Shown one piece after another: positions 50,343 to 60,300 of a DNA stretch of 64,000 nucleotides (position 1 is its first letter; every line of letters starts with the position of its first letter). The DNA lies in assembly GCF_035917575.1 (NCBI RefSeq), contig NZ_CP109090.1, positions 2,790,001 through 2,854,000 on the forward strand, written 5' to 3'. Under the pieces are notes generated by a model that searched no databases, had not been told where the DNA came from, and worked only from the letters and a program-made list of their open reading frames with translations. The position numbers were made by a program, and so were the translations under genes. The DNA comes from Streptomyces sp. NBC_01788. Lineage in GTDB: Bacteria > Actinomycetota > Actinomycetes > Streptomycetales > Streptomycetaceae.

Positions 50343-51725
50343 ATGCCAAGCAGCACCACGGTCGAAACGCCCCCGCAGGCGGACGACGTCTCCCTCTCCC
50401 ACGGCCTGAAGCAGCGCCATCTGTCGATGATCGCCCTGGGCGGTGTGATCGGCGCCGGCCTCTTCGTCGGCTCCGGCGCGGGCATCGCCGCGGCCGGCCC
50501 CTCGATCGTCGTCGCCTACGCCCTGTCCGGCGCGCTCGTGATGCTGGTCATGCGGATGCTCGGCGAGATGTCGGCGGCGTATCCGTCGTCGGGCTCGTTC
50601 TCCGCGCACGCCGAGCGGGCGTTCGGTCCATGGGCCGGTTTCACCGCGGGCTGGTCGTTCTGGGTGCTGCTGTGCACCGCGGTCGGTCTGGAGGGCATGG
50701 GCGCCGCGAAGATCGTCACCGGTTGGCTGCCGGGCACACCGGAGTGGGTGTGGGTGGCGCTGTTCATGGTGGTGTTCTGCGGCACGAACCTGGCCGCGGT
50801 GAAGAACTTCGGCGAGTTCGAGTTCTGGTTCGCCGCGCTGAAGGTCGGCGCGATCAGCCTGTTCCTGGTTCTCGGTGTGCTGGCCGTCGCGGGCGTGCTG
50901 CCCGGCACCGACTCCCCGGGCGCCTCGAACCTCACCGACTTCCTGCCGCACGGCGGCCACGGACTGGTCGTCGGCCTGCTCGCCTCGGTCTTCGCCTACG
51001 GCGGCCTGGAGTCGGTCACCATCGCGGCCGCCGAGTCGGAGAACCCGGTGCGCGGCGTGGCGAGTGCCGTGCGCACGGCGATGTGGCGCATCGCGCTGTT
51101 CTACGTCGGCTCCATGGCGGTGATCGTCACGCTCGTCCCCTGGGACTCGGGGGAGGTCGTCGGGAAGGGCCCGTACGTCGCCGCGCTGGACCACCTGGGC
51201 ATCCCGGGCGCCGGTCAGCTGATGAACGTGGTGGTGCTGGTCGCGCTGCTGAGCGCGATGAACGCCAACATCTACGGCTCCTCGCGCATCGCGTACTCGC
51301 TGGTCGAGCGCGCTCAGGGGCCGAAGGCCCTGGCCAGGGTCACCGGCGGGGTGCCGCGGCGCGCGGTGCTGGCCAGCTCCGTCTTCGGTTTCGTCTGCGT
51401 GCTGCTGAGCCACTGGCGCCCCAACGACGTCTTCCCCTGGCTGCTGAACATGATCGGCGCGGTGATCCTCGTCGTCTGGATCTTCATTGCCGTCTCGCAG
51501 CTGCGGCTGCGCCGCAGGCTGGAGCAGGAGGCGCCGGAGAGGCTGACGGTCCGGATGTGGGCGTTCCCGTGGCTCACCTGGGTGGCCCTGGCCGGCATGG
51601 CGGCGGTCTTCGCCCTGATGGCCGGGGAGTCCGGCACCCGGGTGCAGCTGTACTCGACGGGCGGCATGACGCTGGTCCTGGCGGCGGCCGGTTACCTCCG
51701 GCAGCGCCGGCGCGCCCGGAGCTGA
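50343..51725 (+). CDS. Amino acid permease (APC superfamily), second copy
   Basis: A 460-residue permease with 12 predicted helices, the signature HLSMIALGGVIGAGLFVGS and the ESENPVRGVASAV loop. It is clearly paralogous to the protein at 47838, with many identical stretches (RMLGEMSAA, SGSFSAHA, EFEFWFA), but differs in its cytoplasmic tail, which is short and Arg-rich. ATG at 50343 gives the proper N-terminus before the first helix. It is divergent from bioY and convergent with the DsbA-like gene. Substrate unknown. Confidence 0.92.
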   Translation: MPSSTTVETPPQADDVSLSHGLKQRHLSMIALGGVIGAGLFVGSGAGIAAAGPSIVVAYALSGALVMLVMRMLGEMSAAYPSSGSFSAHAERAFGPWAGFTAGWSFWVLLCTAVGLEGMGAAKIVTGWLPGTPEWVWVALFMVVFCGTNLAAVKNFGEFEFWFAALKVGAISLFLVLGVLAVAGVLPGTDSPGASNLTDFLPHGGHGLVVGLLASVFAYGGLESVTIAAAESENPVRGVASAVRTAMWRIALFYVGSMAVIVTLVPWDSGEVVGKGPYVAALDHLGIPGAGQLMNVVVLVALLSAMNANIYGSSRIAYSLVERAQGPKALARVTGGVPRRAVLASSVFGFVCVLLSHWRPNDVFPWLLNMIGAVILVVWIFIAVSQLRLRRRLEQEAPERLTVRMWAFPWLTWVALAGMAAVFALMAGESGTRVQLYSTGGMTLVLAAAGYLRQRRRARS

Positions 51726-51757
51726 CGCGGCGCGGAACACCGCCGGCCGGAGAGGGA

Positions 51758-51792
51758 GAAGCCCCCGCGAGTACGCGACCCGCGGGGGCTTC
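51758..51792. terminator. Bidirectional terminator, permease 2 / DsbA-like gene
   Basis: Perfect 12-bp arms at 51758-51769 and 51781-51792 with an 11-base loop lie between the convergent stops. Confidence 0.82.
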
Positions 51793-51807
51793 CGCCTGCC
51801 GGGCGGG

Positions 51808-52482
51808 TCACAGGTTGCTGAAGTCCGGCCCCGCCGTGCGGGTGCGCTTGATCTCGTAGAAGCCCGGGACGGAGGCGACCGCGAGGGTGCCGTCCCAGAG
51901 GCGGGCGGCCTGCTCGCCCTTGGGGGTGGGCGTGACGACCGGGCCGAAGAAGGCGATCTGCTCGCCGTCGGGACCGGGGACCGCGATGACCGGGGTGCCG
52001 ACGTCCTGGCCGACCTTCTCGATGCCCTCCTTGTGCGAGGCGCGCAGTTCGGCGTCGAACTCGAAGTTCTCCTGGTCGGCGTAGTCGATCAGGTCGGCGG
52101 GCAGGCCCACCTCATCGAGCGCGGCGACGAGGGCCTCGCGGGTGGGGCCCTCGCCGCGGTTGTGGAAGCGGGTGCCGAGCGCGGTGTAGAGCGGGCCGAG
52201 GACGTCCTGGCCGTGCTTCTGCCAGGCCGCGGTGACCACACGCACCGGCGCCCACGCCTTGGTGGTCAGCAGCTCCCGGTAATCCTCGGGCAGTTCGTCC
52301 AGCTTCGGCTCGTTGAGCACCGCGAGGCTCATGATGTGCCAGCGGACCTCGATGTCCCGCACCTTCTCCACTTCCAGCACCCACCGGGACGTCATCCAGG
52401 CCCAGGGGCACAGCGGGTCGAACCAGAAGTCGACGGGAGTCTTGCCGGACGACGGGGTCGCGGCGGAGGCGGTCTCGGACAT
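51808..52482 (-). CDS. DsbA-family oxidoreductase, Rv2466c-like
   Basis: A 224-residue thioredoxin-fold protein of the FrnE/DsbA type. The active site at the N-terminus is FDPLCPWAW, where Rv2466c (the mycothiol-dependent nitroreductase of Mycobacterium) has CPWC; here only the first Cys remains. GTPVIAVPG supplies the cis-Pro, and the helical insertion lies between. ATG at 52482 is unambiguous. It is divergent from the pepN gene. A mycothiol-linked redox role is likely but the single Cys implies a monothiol mechanism. Confidence 0.87.
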   Translation of the reverse strand: MSETASAATPSSGKTPVDFWFDPLCPWAWMTSRWVLEVEKVRDIEVRWHIMSLAVLNEPKLDELPEDYRELLTTKAWAPVRVVTAAWQKHGQDVLGPLYTALGTRFHNRGEGPTREALVAALDEVGLPADLIDYADQENFEFDAELRASHKEGIEKVGQDVGTPVIAVPGPDGEQIAFFGPVVTPTPKGEQAARLWDGTLAVASVPGFYEIKRTRTAGPDFSNL

Positions 52483-52617
52483 GGCTCTCCTCGGTAAAGG
52501 GTCGTTGAACTGCCAACATCGACGGTCGGGCACGGCATTCCCGGCTGCCGCGCCGCATATCCGCATGGCAGGATCGATGCTGTCCACATCGTGAAAACAT
52601 CCGAGGGAGTGCCGCCT

Positions 52618-55218
52618 GTGCCCGGTGAGAATCTGTCCCGCGACGAGGCCCGGGAGCGGGCCGCCCTGCTGTCCGTCGACGGGTACGAGGTGTCCCTGGA
52701 CGTGCGGTCCGCGGTGGGCGAGGACACCGGGGACGGTCCGCGGACGTTCCGGTCCGTGACGACCATCCGGTTCCGCTGCAACGAGCCGGGCGCGTCGAGC
52801 TTCGCCGACCTGCTCGCGCCGAGCGTCACCGCCGTCTCGCTCAACGGCAGGGACCTCGACCCCAGCGAGGTCTTCGACGGCTCCCGGATCCTCCTGGAGG
52901 ATCTGGCCGCCGACAACGAGCTGGTCGTGGACGCGCAGTGCGCCTACTCGCGCACCGGCGAGGGTCTGCACCGCTTCGTCGACCCGGAGGACGGCGAGGT
53001 CTACCTCTACACGCAGTACGAGCCCGCCGACTCCCGCCGGGTCTTCGCCAACTTCGAGCAGCCCGACCTCAAGGCGCCGTTCCGCTTCGAGGTGCGGGCG
53101 CCCGAGGACTGGACGGTGTGGAGCAACGGGGCCGGCGAGCGGCACGACCAGGTGTGGCGGTTCGCCGAGACCAAGCCGATCTCGACGTACATCACCTGCG
53201 TGGTCGCGGGTCCGTACCACCACGTGACGGACTCCTACGAGCGGGTGTTCGAGGACGGTACGAGGCTGGAGATCCCGCTGGGCGCCCTGTGCCGCAAGGG
53301 ACTCGCCAAGCACTTCGACGCCGACGACGTCTTCCTGGTCACCAAGCAGGGCCTGGACTTCTTCCACGACCACTTCGACTACCCGTACCCGTTCGGCAAG
53401 TACGACCAGGCGTTCGTGCCCGAGTACAACCTCGGCGCGATGGAGAACCCGGGCCTGGTCACCTTCCGGGAGGAGTACATCTTCCGCGGGAAGGTCACGC
53501 AGGCCTCCTACGAGGCCCGGGCCAATGTGATCCTGCACGAGATGGCGCACATGTGGTTCGGCGACCTGGTCACCATGGAGTGGTGGGACGACCTGTGGCT
53601 GAAGGAGTCCTTCGCCGACTTCATGGGCTCGTTCTCGCTGGTCGGCGCGACCCGCTTCACCGACGGCTGGATCACCTTCGCCAACCGCCGCAAGGCGTGG
53701 GCGTACCGCGCCGACCAGCTGCCCTCCACGCACCCGGTCACCGCGGACATCCGCGACCTGCAGGACGCCAAGCTGAACTTCGACGGCATCACCTACGCCA
53801 AGGGCGCCTCGGTGCTCAAGCAACTGGTGGCGTACGTCGGCCAGGACGCCTTCCTGGAGGGCGCGCGGCGCTACTTCAAGCGGCACGCCTACGGCAACAC
53901 CCGGCTGGGCGACCTGCTGGCGGTGCTGGAGGAGACCAGCGGCCGGGACATGGGCGCGTGGGCGCGGTCGTGGCTCCAGACGGCCGGGGTCAACTCGCTG
54001 ACCCCGCAGGTGGTGCTGGGCGCCGACGGCCGGATCGAGGAGCTGGCCGTGATCCAGGAGGCCTCTGTCATTGCCCCGGCGGACCACCCGGAGCTGCGCC
54101 CGCACCGGGTGGCGGTGGGCCTGTACCAGCGCTCCCAGGTGGGTGCGCTGGAGCGGTACGCGCGCGCCGAGACAGATGTGGCCGGCGCCCGTACGGTGGT
54201 GTCCGAGCTGGCGGGTGCGGACGCGCCCGATCTGGTGCTGGTCAACGACGACGACCTGACCTACTGCAAGATCCGCTTCGACGAGACCTCGCTGGCGACG
54301 CTGCGGGAGCACCTGGGCGGCCTGACCGATCCGCTGGCCCGCGCGCTGTGCTGGTCGGCGCTGTGGAACCTGACCCGGGACGCGCTGCTGCCGGCGCGGG
54401 ACTTCGTCGGCCTGGTGCTGCGCTTCGCCGGCCGGGAGACCGACATCGGCGTGCTCCAGATGCTGCACGCCTGGGCGGAGTCCGCGCTGGTGAACTACGC
54501 GGCGCCGCAGTGGCGGGAGACGGGCGGGCGGGCGCTGGCCGAGGGTGCGCTGGCCGAGCTGCGGCAGGCCGAGCCGGGCAGCGAGCACCAGCTCGCGTGG
54601 GCGCGTTTCTTCGCCACGGCGGCCTCGGCGCCGAACGACCTGGAGCTGCTGAAGGGTCTGCTGGACGGCGCGGAGGAGATCGCCGGCCTGGAGGTGGACC
54701 AGGAGCTGCGCTGGGCGTTCCTGGAGCCGCTGGCGGCGCACGGGGTGGCGGACGAGAAGGCGCTCGCCGCCGAACTCGCCCGGGACGACACCGCCTCCGG
54801 CAAGCGGCACCAGGTGCGCTGCCTGGCCGCGCGGCCCTCGGCCGCCGTCAAGGCGCGGGCCTGGGAGCAGGTGGTGGACTCGGACGCGCTGTCGAACGCG
54901 CTGGTGGAGGCGACGATCGCGGGCTTCGGGCAGTCCTCCCAGCGGGAGCTGCTCGCGCCGTACGCGCCGAGGTACTTCGAGGCGATCGAGCGGGTGTGGA
55001 CCGAGCGGTCCATCCAGATCGGCATGGACGTCGTGCGGGGGCTGTTCCCGGCGCTGCAGGACTCGCCGGAGACCCTGCGGGCGGCCGACGCGTGGCTCAC
55101 CGCGCACGAGGGGGCCGCTCCCGCGCTGCGCCGCCTGGTGCTGGAGGCCCGGGACGACCTGGCACGTGCGCTGCGCGGACAGGAGTGCGACGCGGCGGCC
55201 GGAACATCCGCCGACTGA
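52618..55218 (+). CDS. pepN: Aminopeptidase N (M1 metallopeptidase), copy 1
   Basis: An 866-residue zinc exopeptidase. The GAMEN substrate motif is present (LGAMENPGLVTF), and the HExxH-18-E zinc site has His307, His311 and Glu330 in HEMAHMWFGDLVTMEWW. A C-terminal ERAP1-like helical domain follows from about residue 530. GTG at 52618 (PGENLSRDEARERA) is preferred: GAGGGAG lies 8 bases upstream and the start matches the paralogue at 62485. An in-frame GTG 27 bases upstream is the alternative. It releases N-terminal amino acids from peptides in the cytoplasm. Confidence 0.95.
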   Translation: MPGENLSRDEARERAALLSVDGYEVSLDVRSAVGEDTGDGPRTFRSVTTIRFRCNEPGASSFADLLAPSVTAVSLNGRDLDPSEVFDGSRILLEDLAADNELVVDAQCAYSRTGEGLHRFVDPEDGEVYLYTQYEPADSRRVFANFEQPDLKAPFRFEVRAPEDWTVWSNGAGERHDQVWRFAETKPISTYITCVVAGPYHHVTDSYERVFEDGTRLEIPLGALCRKGLAKHFDADDVFLVTKQGLDFFHDHFDYPYPFGKYDQAFVPEYNLGAMENPGLVTFREEYIFRGKVTQASYEARANVILHEMAHMWFGDLVTMEWWDDLWLKESFADFMGSFSLVGATRFTDGWITFANRRKAWAYRADQLPSTHPVTADIRDLQDAKLNFDGITYAKGASVLKQLVAYVGQDAFLEGARRYFKRHAYGNTRLGDLLAVLEETSGRDMGAWARSWLQTAGVNSLTPQVVLGADGRIEELAVIQEASVIAPADHPELRPHRVAVGLYQRSQVGALERYARAETDVAGARTVVSELAGADAPDLVLVNDDDLTYCKIRFDETSLATLREHLGGLTDPLARALCWSALWNLTRDALLPARDFVGLVLRFAGRETDIGVLQMLHAWAESALVNYAAPQWRETGGRALAEGALAELRQAEPGSEHQLAWARFFATAASAPNDLELLKGLLDGAEEIAGLEVDQELRWAFLEPLAAHGVADEKALAAELARDDTASGKRHQVRCLAARPSAAVKARAWEQVVDSDALSNALVEATIAGFGQSSQRELLAPYAPRYFEAIERVWTERSIQIGMDVVRGLFPALQDSPETLRAADAWLTAHEGAAPALRRLVLEARDDLARALRGQECDAAAGTSAD

Positions 55219-55283
55219 CGCGTAGTTCTGGCCAAGGGTCGGGCGTGCGGTAACTGTTACAAGATGCGTGCCCGGCCTGCCGT

Positions 55284-55317
55284 AACCCCTGGTCCACCCG
55301 CGAGGGGACCAGGGGTT
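55284..55317 (+). terminator. pepN terminator
   Basis: A 12-bp stem pairs 55284-55295 with 55306-55317 and is followed by TTT, giving a classical rho-independent form. Confidence 0.82.
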
Positions 55318-55412
55318 TTCGGCATCCGAACAACCGTCCTTTAGGGCGAGCTTGTCCAGGTTTGTCAACGGGCGTGTAACAGCGGTTAACGGCCGCACAC
55401 GGTGCGGGAAAC

Positions 55413-56483
55413 GTGCCGGACATGAACCACGAAACCCCGCTCTCCCCCCGCCCCCTGCACCACCTCGCCGAGGCCCCGCGCCGGGTCCTGACCACCGCTC
55501 AGCTGCGCGAGCACGGAGTGTCGGCGGCCGAGACCGCCGCACGGTGCCACGCCGGCGGGCCCTGGCAGGAGTTCCTGCCGGGGGTGTTCCTGCTCCATCC
55601 GGGCCCACCGACCAGTGAGGAACGGCTGCACGCGGTGCTCCTGTACGCGGCGCGCGGACCGCTCCCTGGCGCGGCCGCCGGGGTGCCGGCGCAGCCGACC
55701 GCCCAGGGCCCGCACCGGCCGGTGTACGCGGAGGCGATGGTCACCGGTCTCGCGGCGCTCACCCTGCACGGACTGGCCGCGTCGCCCGGTCTGCCGGCGC
55801 TGGAGAAGATCGACGTCCTGGTGGAGCGCGGCCGGCGGCTGCGCTCGGCCGGTTGCGCACGGATCGTCCGCACGGCCGGCCTGCCCGCCGCCGAGGCGGT
55901 CACGGGCCTGCCGGTGGCTCCGGTGCCGCGCGCCCTGGCGGACGCGGTGGCCGGTCTGTCCGACGCGGGCACGGTGCGGCGGCTGCTGACCGAGGCGGTG
56001 CGCGGCGGGTACTGCGAGCCGTCGGCCGTGGTCCGCGAGCTGGCCGGGGCCGGGCTGCTGAGCCGGCCGCACGTGGTGGACGCGGTGGACCTGCTGCTGG
56101 CCGAGCGGCGGGCGCTCGCGGAGGACCGGCTGTACCGGATGGTGCGTGAGCACGGCCTGCCGGACCCGGTCTGGAACGTCGACCTGCGGCTGCCGGGCGG
56201 CCCGGTCCTCGGCGGCGTGGACGCGTACTGGCCGGAGCAGGCGGTCGCGCTGGAGCTGGACACCCGCGCCCACCGCCAGGGGGGCCGGCCGGACGACGAG
56301 GCCGTGGTCTCCGAGTACACCGGCAAGCGCGAGCACCTGGAACGACTGGGCATCACGGTCGTCCACCTGACCCCCAGAAAGCTGCGCGAGTCCCTGGAGC
56401 AGCAGGCGACGGTCGTCCGCACCGCCCTGATGGCGGCCACCGACCGCGACCCGGCCGCATACGTGGTCGCGCTACCCCGGTAG
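55413..56483 (+). CDS. AbiEi-like/DUF559-like protein
   Basis: A 356-residue protein of uncertain role. The N-terminus (RVLTTAQLREHGVSAAETAARC) looks like the winged-helix start of AbiEi antitoxin-type proteins, followed by LPGVFLLHPGPPT and GLAALTLHGL. The C-terminal 110 residues (VWNVDLRLPGGPVLGGVDAYWPEQAVALELDT) resemble a DUF559/PD-(D/E)xK nuclease-like core, with Asp and Glu-x-Asp in the right order. GTG at 55413 or ATG at 55422 may be used. No partner toxin is adjacent. It is convergent with the Nudix gene. Confidence 0.6.
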   Translation: MPDMNHETPLSPRPLHHLAEAPRRVLTTAQLREHGVSAAETAARCHAGGPWQEFLPGVFLLHPGPPTSEERLHAVLLYAARGPLPGAAAGVPAQPTAQGPHRPVYAEAMVTGLAALTLHGLAASPGLPALEKIDVLVERGRRLRSAGCARIVRTAGLPAAEAVTGLPVAPVPRALADAVAGLSDAGTVRRLLTEAVRGGYCEPSAVVRELAGAGLLSRPHVVDAVDLLLAERRALAEDRLYRMVREHGLPDPVWNVDLRLPGGPVLGGVDAYWPEQAVALELDTRAHRQGGRPDDEAVVSEYTGKREHLERLGITVVHLTPRKLRESLEQQATVVRTALMAATDRDPAAYVVALPR

Positions 56484-56519
56484 TGACCGGACGTCCACCG
56501 GGGACGCACCAGGAGGGGA

Positions 56520-56559
56520 GAGGAGGGGCCGCCGGATTCCGATCCGGCGGCCCCTCCTC
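56520..56559. terminator. Bidirectional terminator, DUF559-like / Nudix
   Basis: A perfect 18-bp stem (56520-56537 with 56542-56559) with a 4-base loop lies between the convergent genes. Confidence 0.88.
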
Positions 56560-56564
56560 GTACG

Positions 56565-57011
56565 TCAGGCGGGGTTTCCCGCCGGCGGGCGGGTGTGCCA
56601 CAGGTGGAGGCCCACGTCGACCAGGCCCACCCGGGGGAGGGCGGACACCGCGGGCAGGGGGTGCCAGGCCGCCCGGTCGGTGGAGCCGGCCGTCTCGTGG
56701 CGCAGTTCGCCGCCGGTGACACGGGCCTCGTAGAGGATGCGCAGGCCGTGGAAGTCGGCCTGCGCGCCCTGGGGGCGCGGGTAGTGGCGGCGGACGGAGT
56801 CCAGGCCCAGAAGGGCGACCGGTTCGACGGTGTAGCCGGTCTCCTCCTCGGCCTCGCGCACGACGGTGTCGTAGGGGTTCTCGCCGTGCTCCATGCCACC
56901 GCCGGGCAGGGTCCACCGCCGGGTCCCGTCGCCCGCCACCCAGCGGGCCAGCAGCAGCCGTCCGTCCCGTACACACACGGCGTAGGCCGCCACCCTCAAC
57001 TCCTGGTTCAT
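56565..57011 (-). CDS. Nudix hydrolase
   Basis: A 148-residue pyrophosphohydrolase with a full Nudix box: GGGMEHGENPYDTVVREAEEETGY (G-x5-E-x7-REAxEE). The N-terminus ELRVAAYAVCVRDGRLLLARW is typical of MutT-like family members acting on nucleoside diphosphates linked to X. ATG at 57011. It is divergent from the subtilase gene across a 319-base region. The substrate cannot be told from the sequence. Confidence 0.88.
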   Translation of the reverse strand: MNQELRVAAYAVCVRDGRLLLARWVAGDGTRRWTLPGGGMEHGENPYDTVVREAEEETGYTVEPVALLGLDSVRRHYPRPQGAQADFHGLRILYEARVTGGELRHETAGSTDRAAWHPLPAVSALPRVGLVDVGLHLWHTRPPAGNPA

Positions 57012-57330
57012 GGGGGGACGTTACGGCGGGAAGGGGGCTGTCCGTAGCGAATCGGCGAGGTCCGTGGGTCCGGTGCGACGCAGGGTGAACGCCCGTGAAC
57101 GCAGGGACGGTTGCACGCCCGCGCCACCGGGAGAAGCGCCACGGTTTGGACCCCTATGCCCCTCGTGGCGCATGGCGGAAGTACGCCATGCGTCCATCCT
57201 GTCAGGACCAACTCTCGTCAAACATCTTTCCTTTAGGTAAAGCTGAGCGATCATCCGACTCCGAAATTCGGACGATCGCGATCGACCCCGATCGCACCTC
57301 GCTTGGTTCCTTTACCTGCAAGGGATGCCG
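57012..57330 (+). promoter_or_regulatory. Nudix-subtilase intergenic region with palindromes
   Basis: No gene is supportable. Near the subtilase end it holds a near-palindrome at 57261-57273 (TCCGAAATTCGGA) and directly next a perfect 12-bp palindrome at 57274-57285 (CGATCGCGATCG). TCCTTTA is repeated at 57228 and 57308. These are candidate operators for the secreted protease. Confidence 0.45.
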
Positions 57331-60300
57331 ATGACCCCCGACCCCCAGCGCGCACCGCTCACGAGCGCGAGACGCCTGGCCCGTATCGCCATGGCCGCCG
57401 GCGTGGTGGCCGCGCTCTCCGTGGCCGGCCCGATACCCCTGGCCGTCGCCCAGGACGGCCCCGCGTCCACCGACCCGGCCGTCAAGCCGGCGGGCGACAA
57501 ACTCGGTTCGGCCGGTGCCGAACTGCTCGCCGAGGCCAAGGCCGAGGGCGCCAAGAACGTCACCATGATGATCGCGACCGAGCCCGGCCAGACCGCGCAG
57601 GTCGCGAAGCAGCTGAACGCGGTCGACGGCGGCGCCGTGGGCCGCACCTACGACAAGCTCGGCTACGTCCGCGCCACCGTGCCGACGGGCAAGGCGGACT
57701 CGGCGATCGCCGCCGCCGCGAAGCTGTCCTCCGTGCAGGCCATCGACCTCAAGCAGGACATCCCGCTCGACGACCCGCGGCCCGAGGCGGACTCCCCCGA
57801 GGGCAAGGACAAGGGCAAGGGCAAGGACAAGGGCACTTACCCGGCGCCGGACAAGAACACCCCTGCCGAGAACCCGTACAACCCGTCCTTCGAGACGGGC
57901 GCCGTCGACTTCGTGAAGAAGAACCCGAAGGCGGACGGCCGCGGCGTGACCATCGGCGTCCTCGACTCGGGTGTCGACCTGGGCCACCCCGCCCTCCAGA
58001 AGACCACCACCGGCGAGCGCAAGATCGTCGACTGGGTCACCGCCACCGACCCGATCGTCGACAGCGACGGCACCTGGCGCCCGATGACCGCCAGTGTCAC
58101 GGGCCCCCAGTTCACCTCGGGCGGCAAGACCTGGAAGACGCCGGCGGGCAACTTCCTGTTCAACACCTTCAGCGAGTCCGCCACCAAGGGCGGCGACGCC
58201 GACGGCGACCTGGACCGCGACGGCAGGACCACCAGCGTCTGGGGCGTCCTGTACGACCCGGCGAACGGCACCGTCCGCGTCGACCTGAACAACAACAACG
58301 ACTTCACGGACGACGTTCCGATGAAGCCGTACAAGGACGGCTACCAGGTCGGCTACTTCGGCCAGGACAAGAAGGACCCCGCGACCGGCGCGGACATGCG
58401 CATCCCGTTCGTCGTGGAGATCCGCAAGGACGTGGCGATGGACCCCTACGGCGGGTCCTGGGTCGGCAAGAAGGCCGACTTCGTCAACATCGGCGTGATC
58501 GAGTCCGAGCACGGCACGCACGTCGCCGGCATCACCGCCGCCAACAGTCTGTTCGGCGGCAAGATGAACGGCGCCGCCCCGGGCGCGAAGATCGTCTCCT
58601 CCCGGGCCTGCAACTGGAACGGCGGCTGCACCAACGTCGCGCTCACCGAGGGCATGATCGACCTCGTCGTCAACCGCGGCGTGGACATCGTCAACATGTC
58701 CATCGGCGGCCTGCCGGCGCTCAACGACGGCAACAACGCCCGCGCGCAGCTCTACACGCGGCTCATCGACACCTACGGCGTGCAGCTCGTCATCTCGGCG
58801 GGCAACAGCGGTCCGGGTCTGAACACCATCGGCGACCCCGGCCTGGCCGACAAGGTCATCTCGGTCGGCGCGACCATCTCCAAGGAGACCTGGGCCGCCA
58901 ACTACGGCTCCGTGGTGAACAAGTCGTACTCGATGATGCCGTTCTCCTCGCGCGGTCCGCGTGAGGACGGCGGCTTCGCGCCGATCATCTCGGCGCCCGG
59001 TGCGGCCATCAACACCACCCAGACCTGGCTGCCCGGCGGCCCGGTCGCCGAGGCAGGCTACTCGCTGCCGGCCGGCTACTCGATGCTCCAGGGCACCTCG
59101 ATGGCCTCCCCGCAGGCGGCCGGCGCGTCCGCGCTGCTGCTGTCGGCGGCCAAGCAGAAGCACATCGACCTGCCCCCGGCGAAGCTCCGCACCGCGCTGA
59201 CCTCGACCGCCCAGCACATCAAGGGCGAGCAGCCGCACAGCGAGGGCGCCGGCCTGATGGACATCGTCAAGGCCTGGAAGTCGATCGAGAAGGGCGCCTC
59301 GGCGCACGAGTACACGGTCAAGGCCCCGGTCAGCACCTCGCTGTCCTGGGCGCTTGCCACGCCGGACTTCGGCACCGGTCTGTACGACCGCGAGGGCGGT
59401 CTGAAGAAGGGCCAGAAGAAGACCTACGACGTCCAGGTCACCCGGACGACGGGCGCGGCCGGTTCGGTCAAGCACCACCTGAGCCTGAAGAACGACGACG
59501 GCACCTTCAAGATCGTCGGCTCGCACGAGGTCTCGCTGCCGCTGAACAAGCCGGTGACGGTCAAGATCGAGGCGCGTCCCGGTTCGGCCGGCGTGCACAG
59601 CGCGATCCTCGAGGTCGACGACAACCGCACCGAGGGTGTGGACAAGCAGATCATGCTGACCGTGGTGGTCGCCACGGACATCGCCAAGCCGTCCTACACC
59701 TACTCGGTGTCGGGTGTGGCGCAGCGCAACAGCACCGAGTCGTACTTCGTGACGGTCCCCGAGGGCGCGAAGACCCTCGAGGTCTCGATGAGCGGCCTCA
59801 AGGACGGCAGCCAGACCCGCTTCATCGCGATCCACCCGTACGGCACCCCGGTGGACAACACCTCGACCCCGTACTGCTACCCGAACTACAACAACCCGGC
59901 CAACACCTGCCGTCCGGACGTGCGTTCGTACGCCAAGCCGATGCCGGGCGTCTGGGAGATCGAGGTCGAGGCGCGTCGTACCTCGCCGCTCCTTGACAAC
60001 CCGTACAAGCTGAACGCGGCCGTGTACGGGCTGGACTTCAGCCCCGCGGTGCAGACGGTCGAGGAGGCGAAGGCCGGTGCGCCGACCCCCGTGTCCTGGA
60101 CGCTGACGAACAAGCTCGCCGGTCTTGACGCCCAGCTCAAGGGCGGCTCGCTGGGCTCGTCGAAGTCGGACCGTCCCGGCATCCGTGACGGCGAGGAGCA
60201 GACGACGACCATCGTCGTGCCGGCCGGTGCGGAGCGCCTGGACGTCGCCATCGGCAACGTCTCGGACGCCGGTGCCGACCTGGACCTGTACGTGTACAAC

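Noticed and set aside
55413..56483. Complete AbiEi/AbiEii toxin-antitoxin pair
   Set aside because: No nucleotidyltransferase-type AbiEii gene is next to it; the next gene is a convergent Nudix hydrolase.
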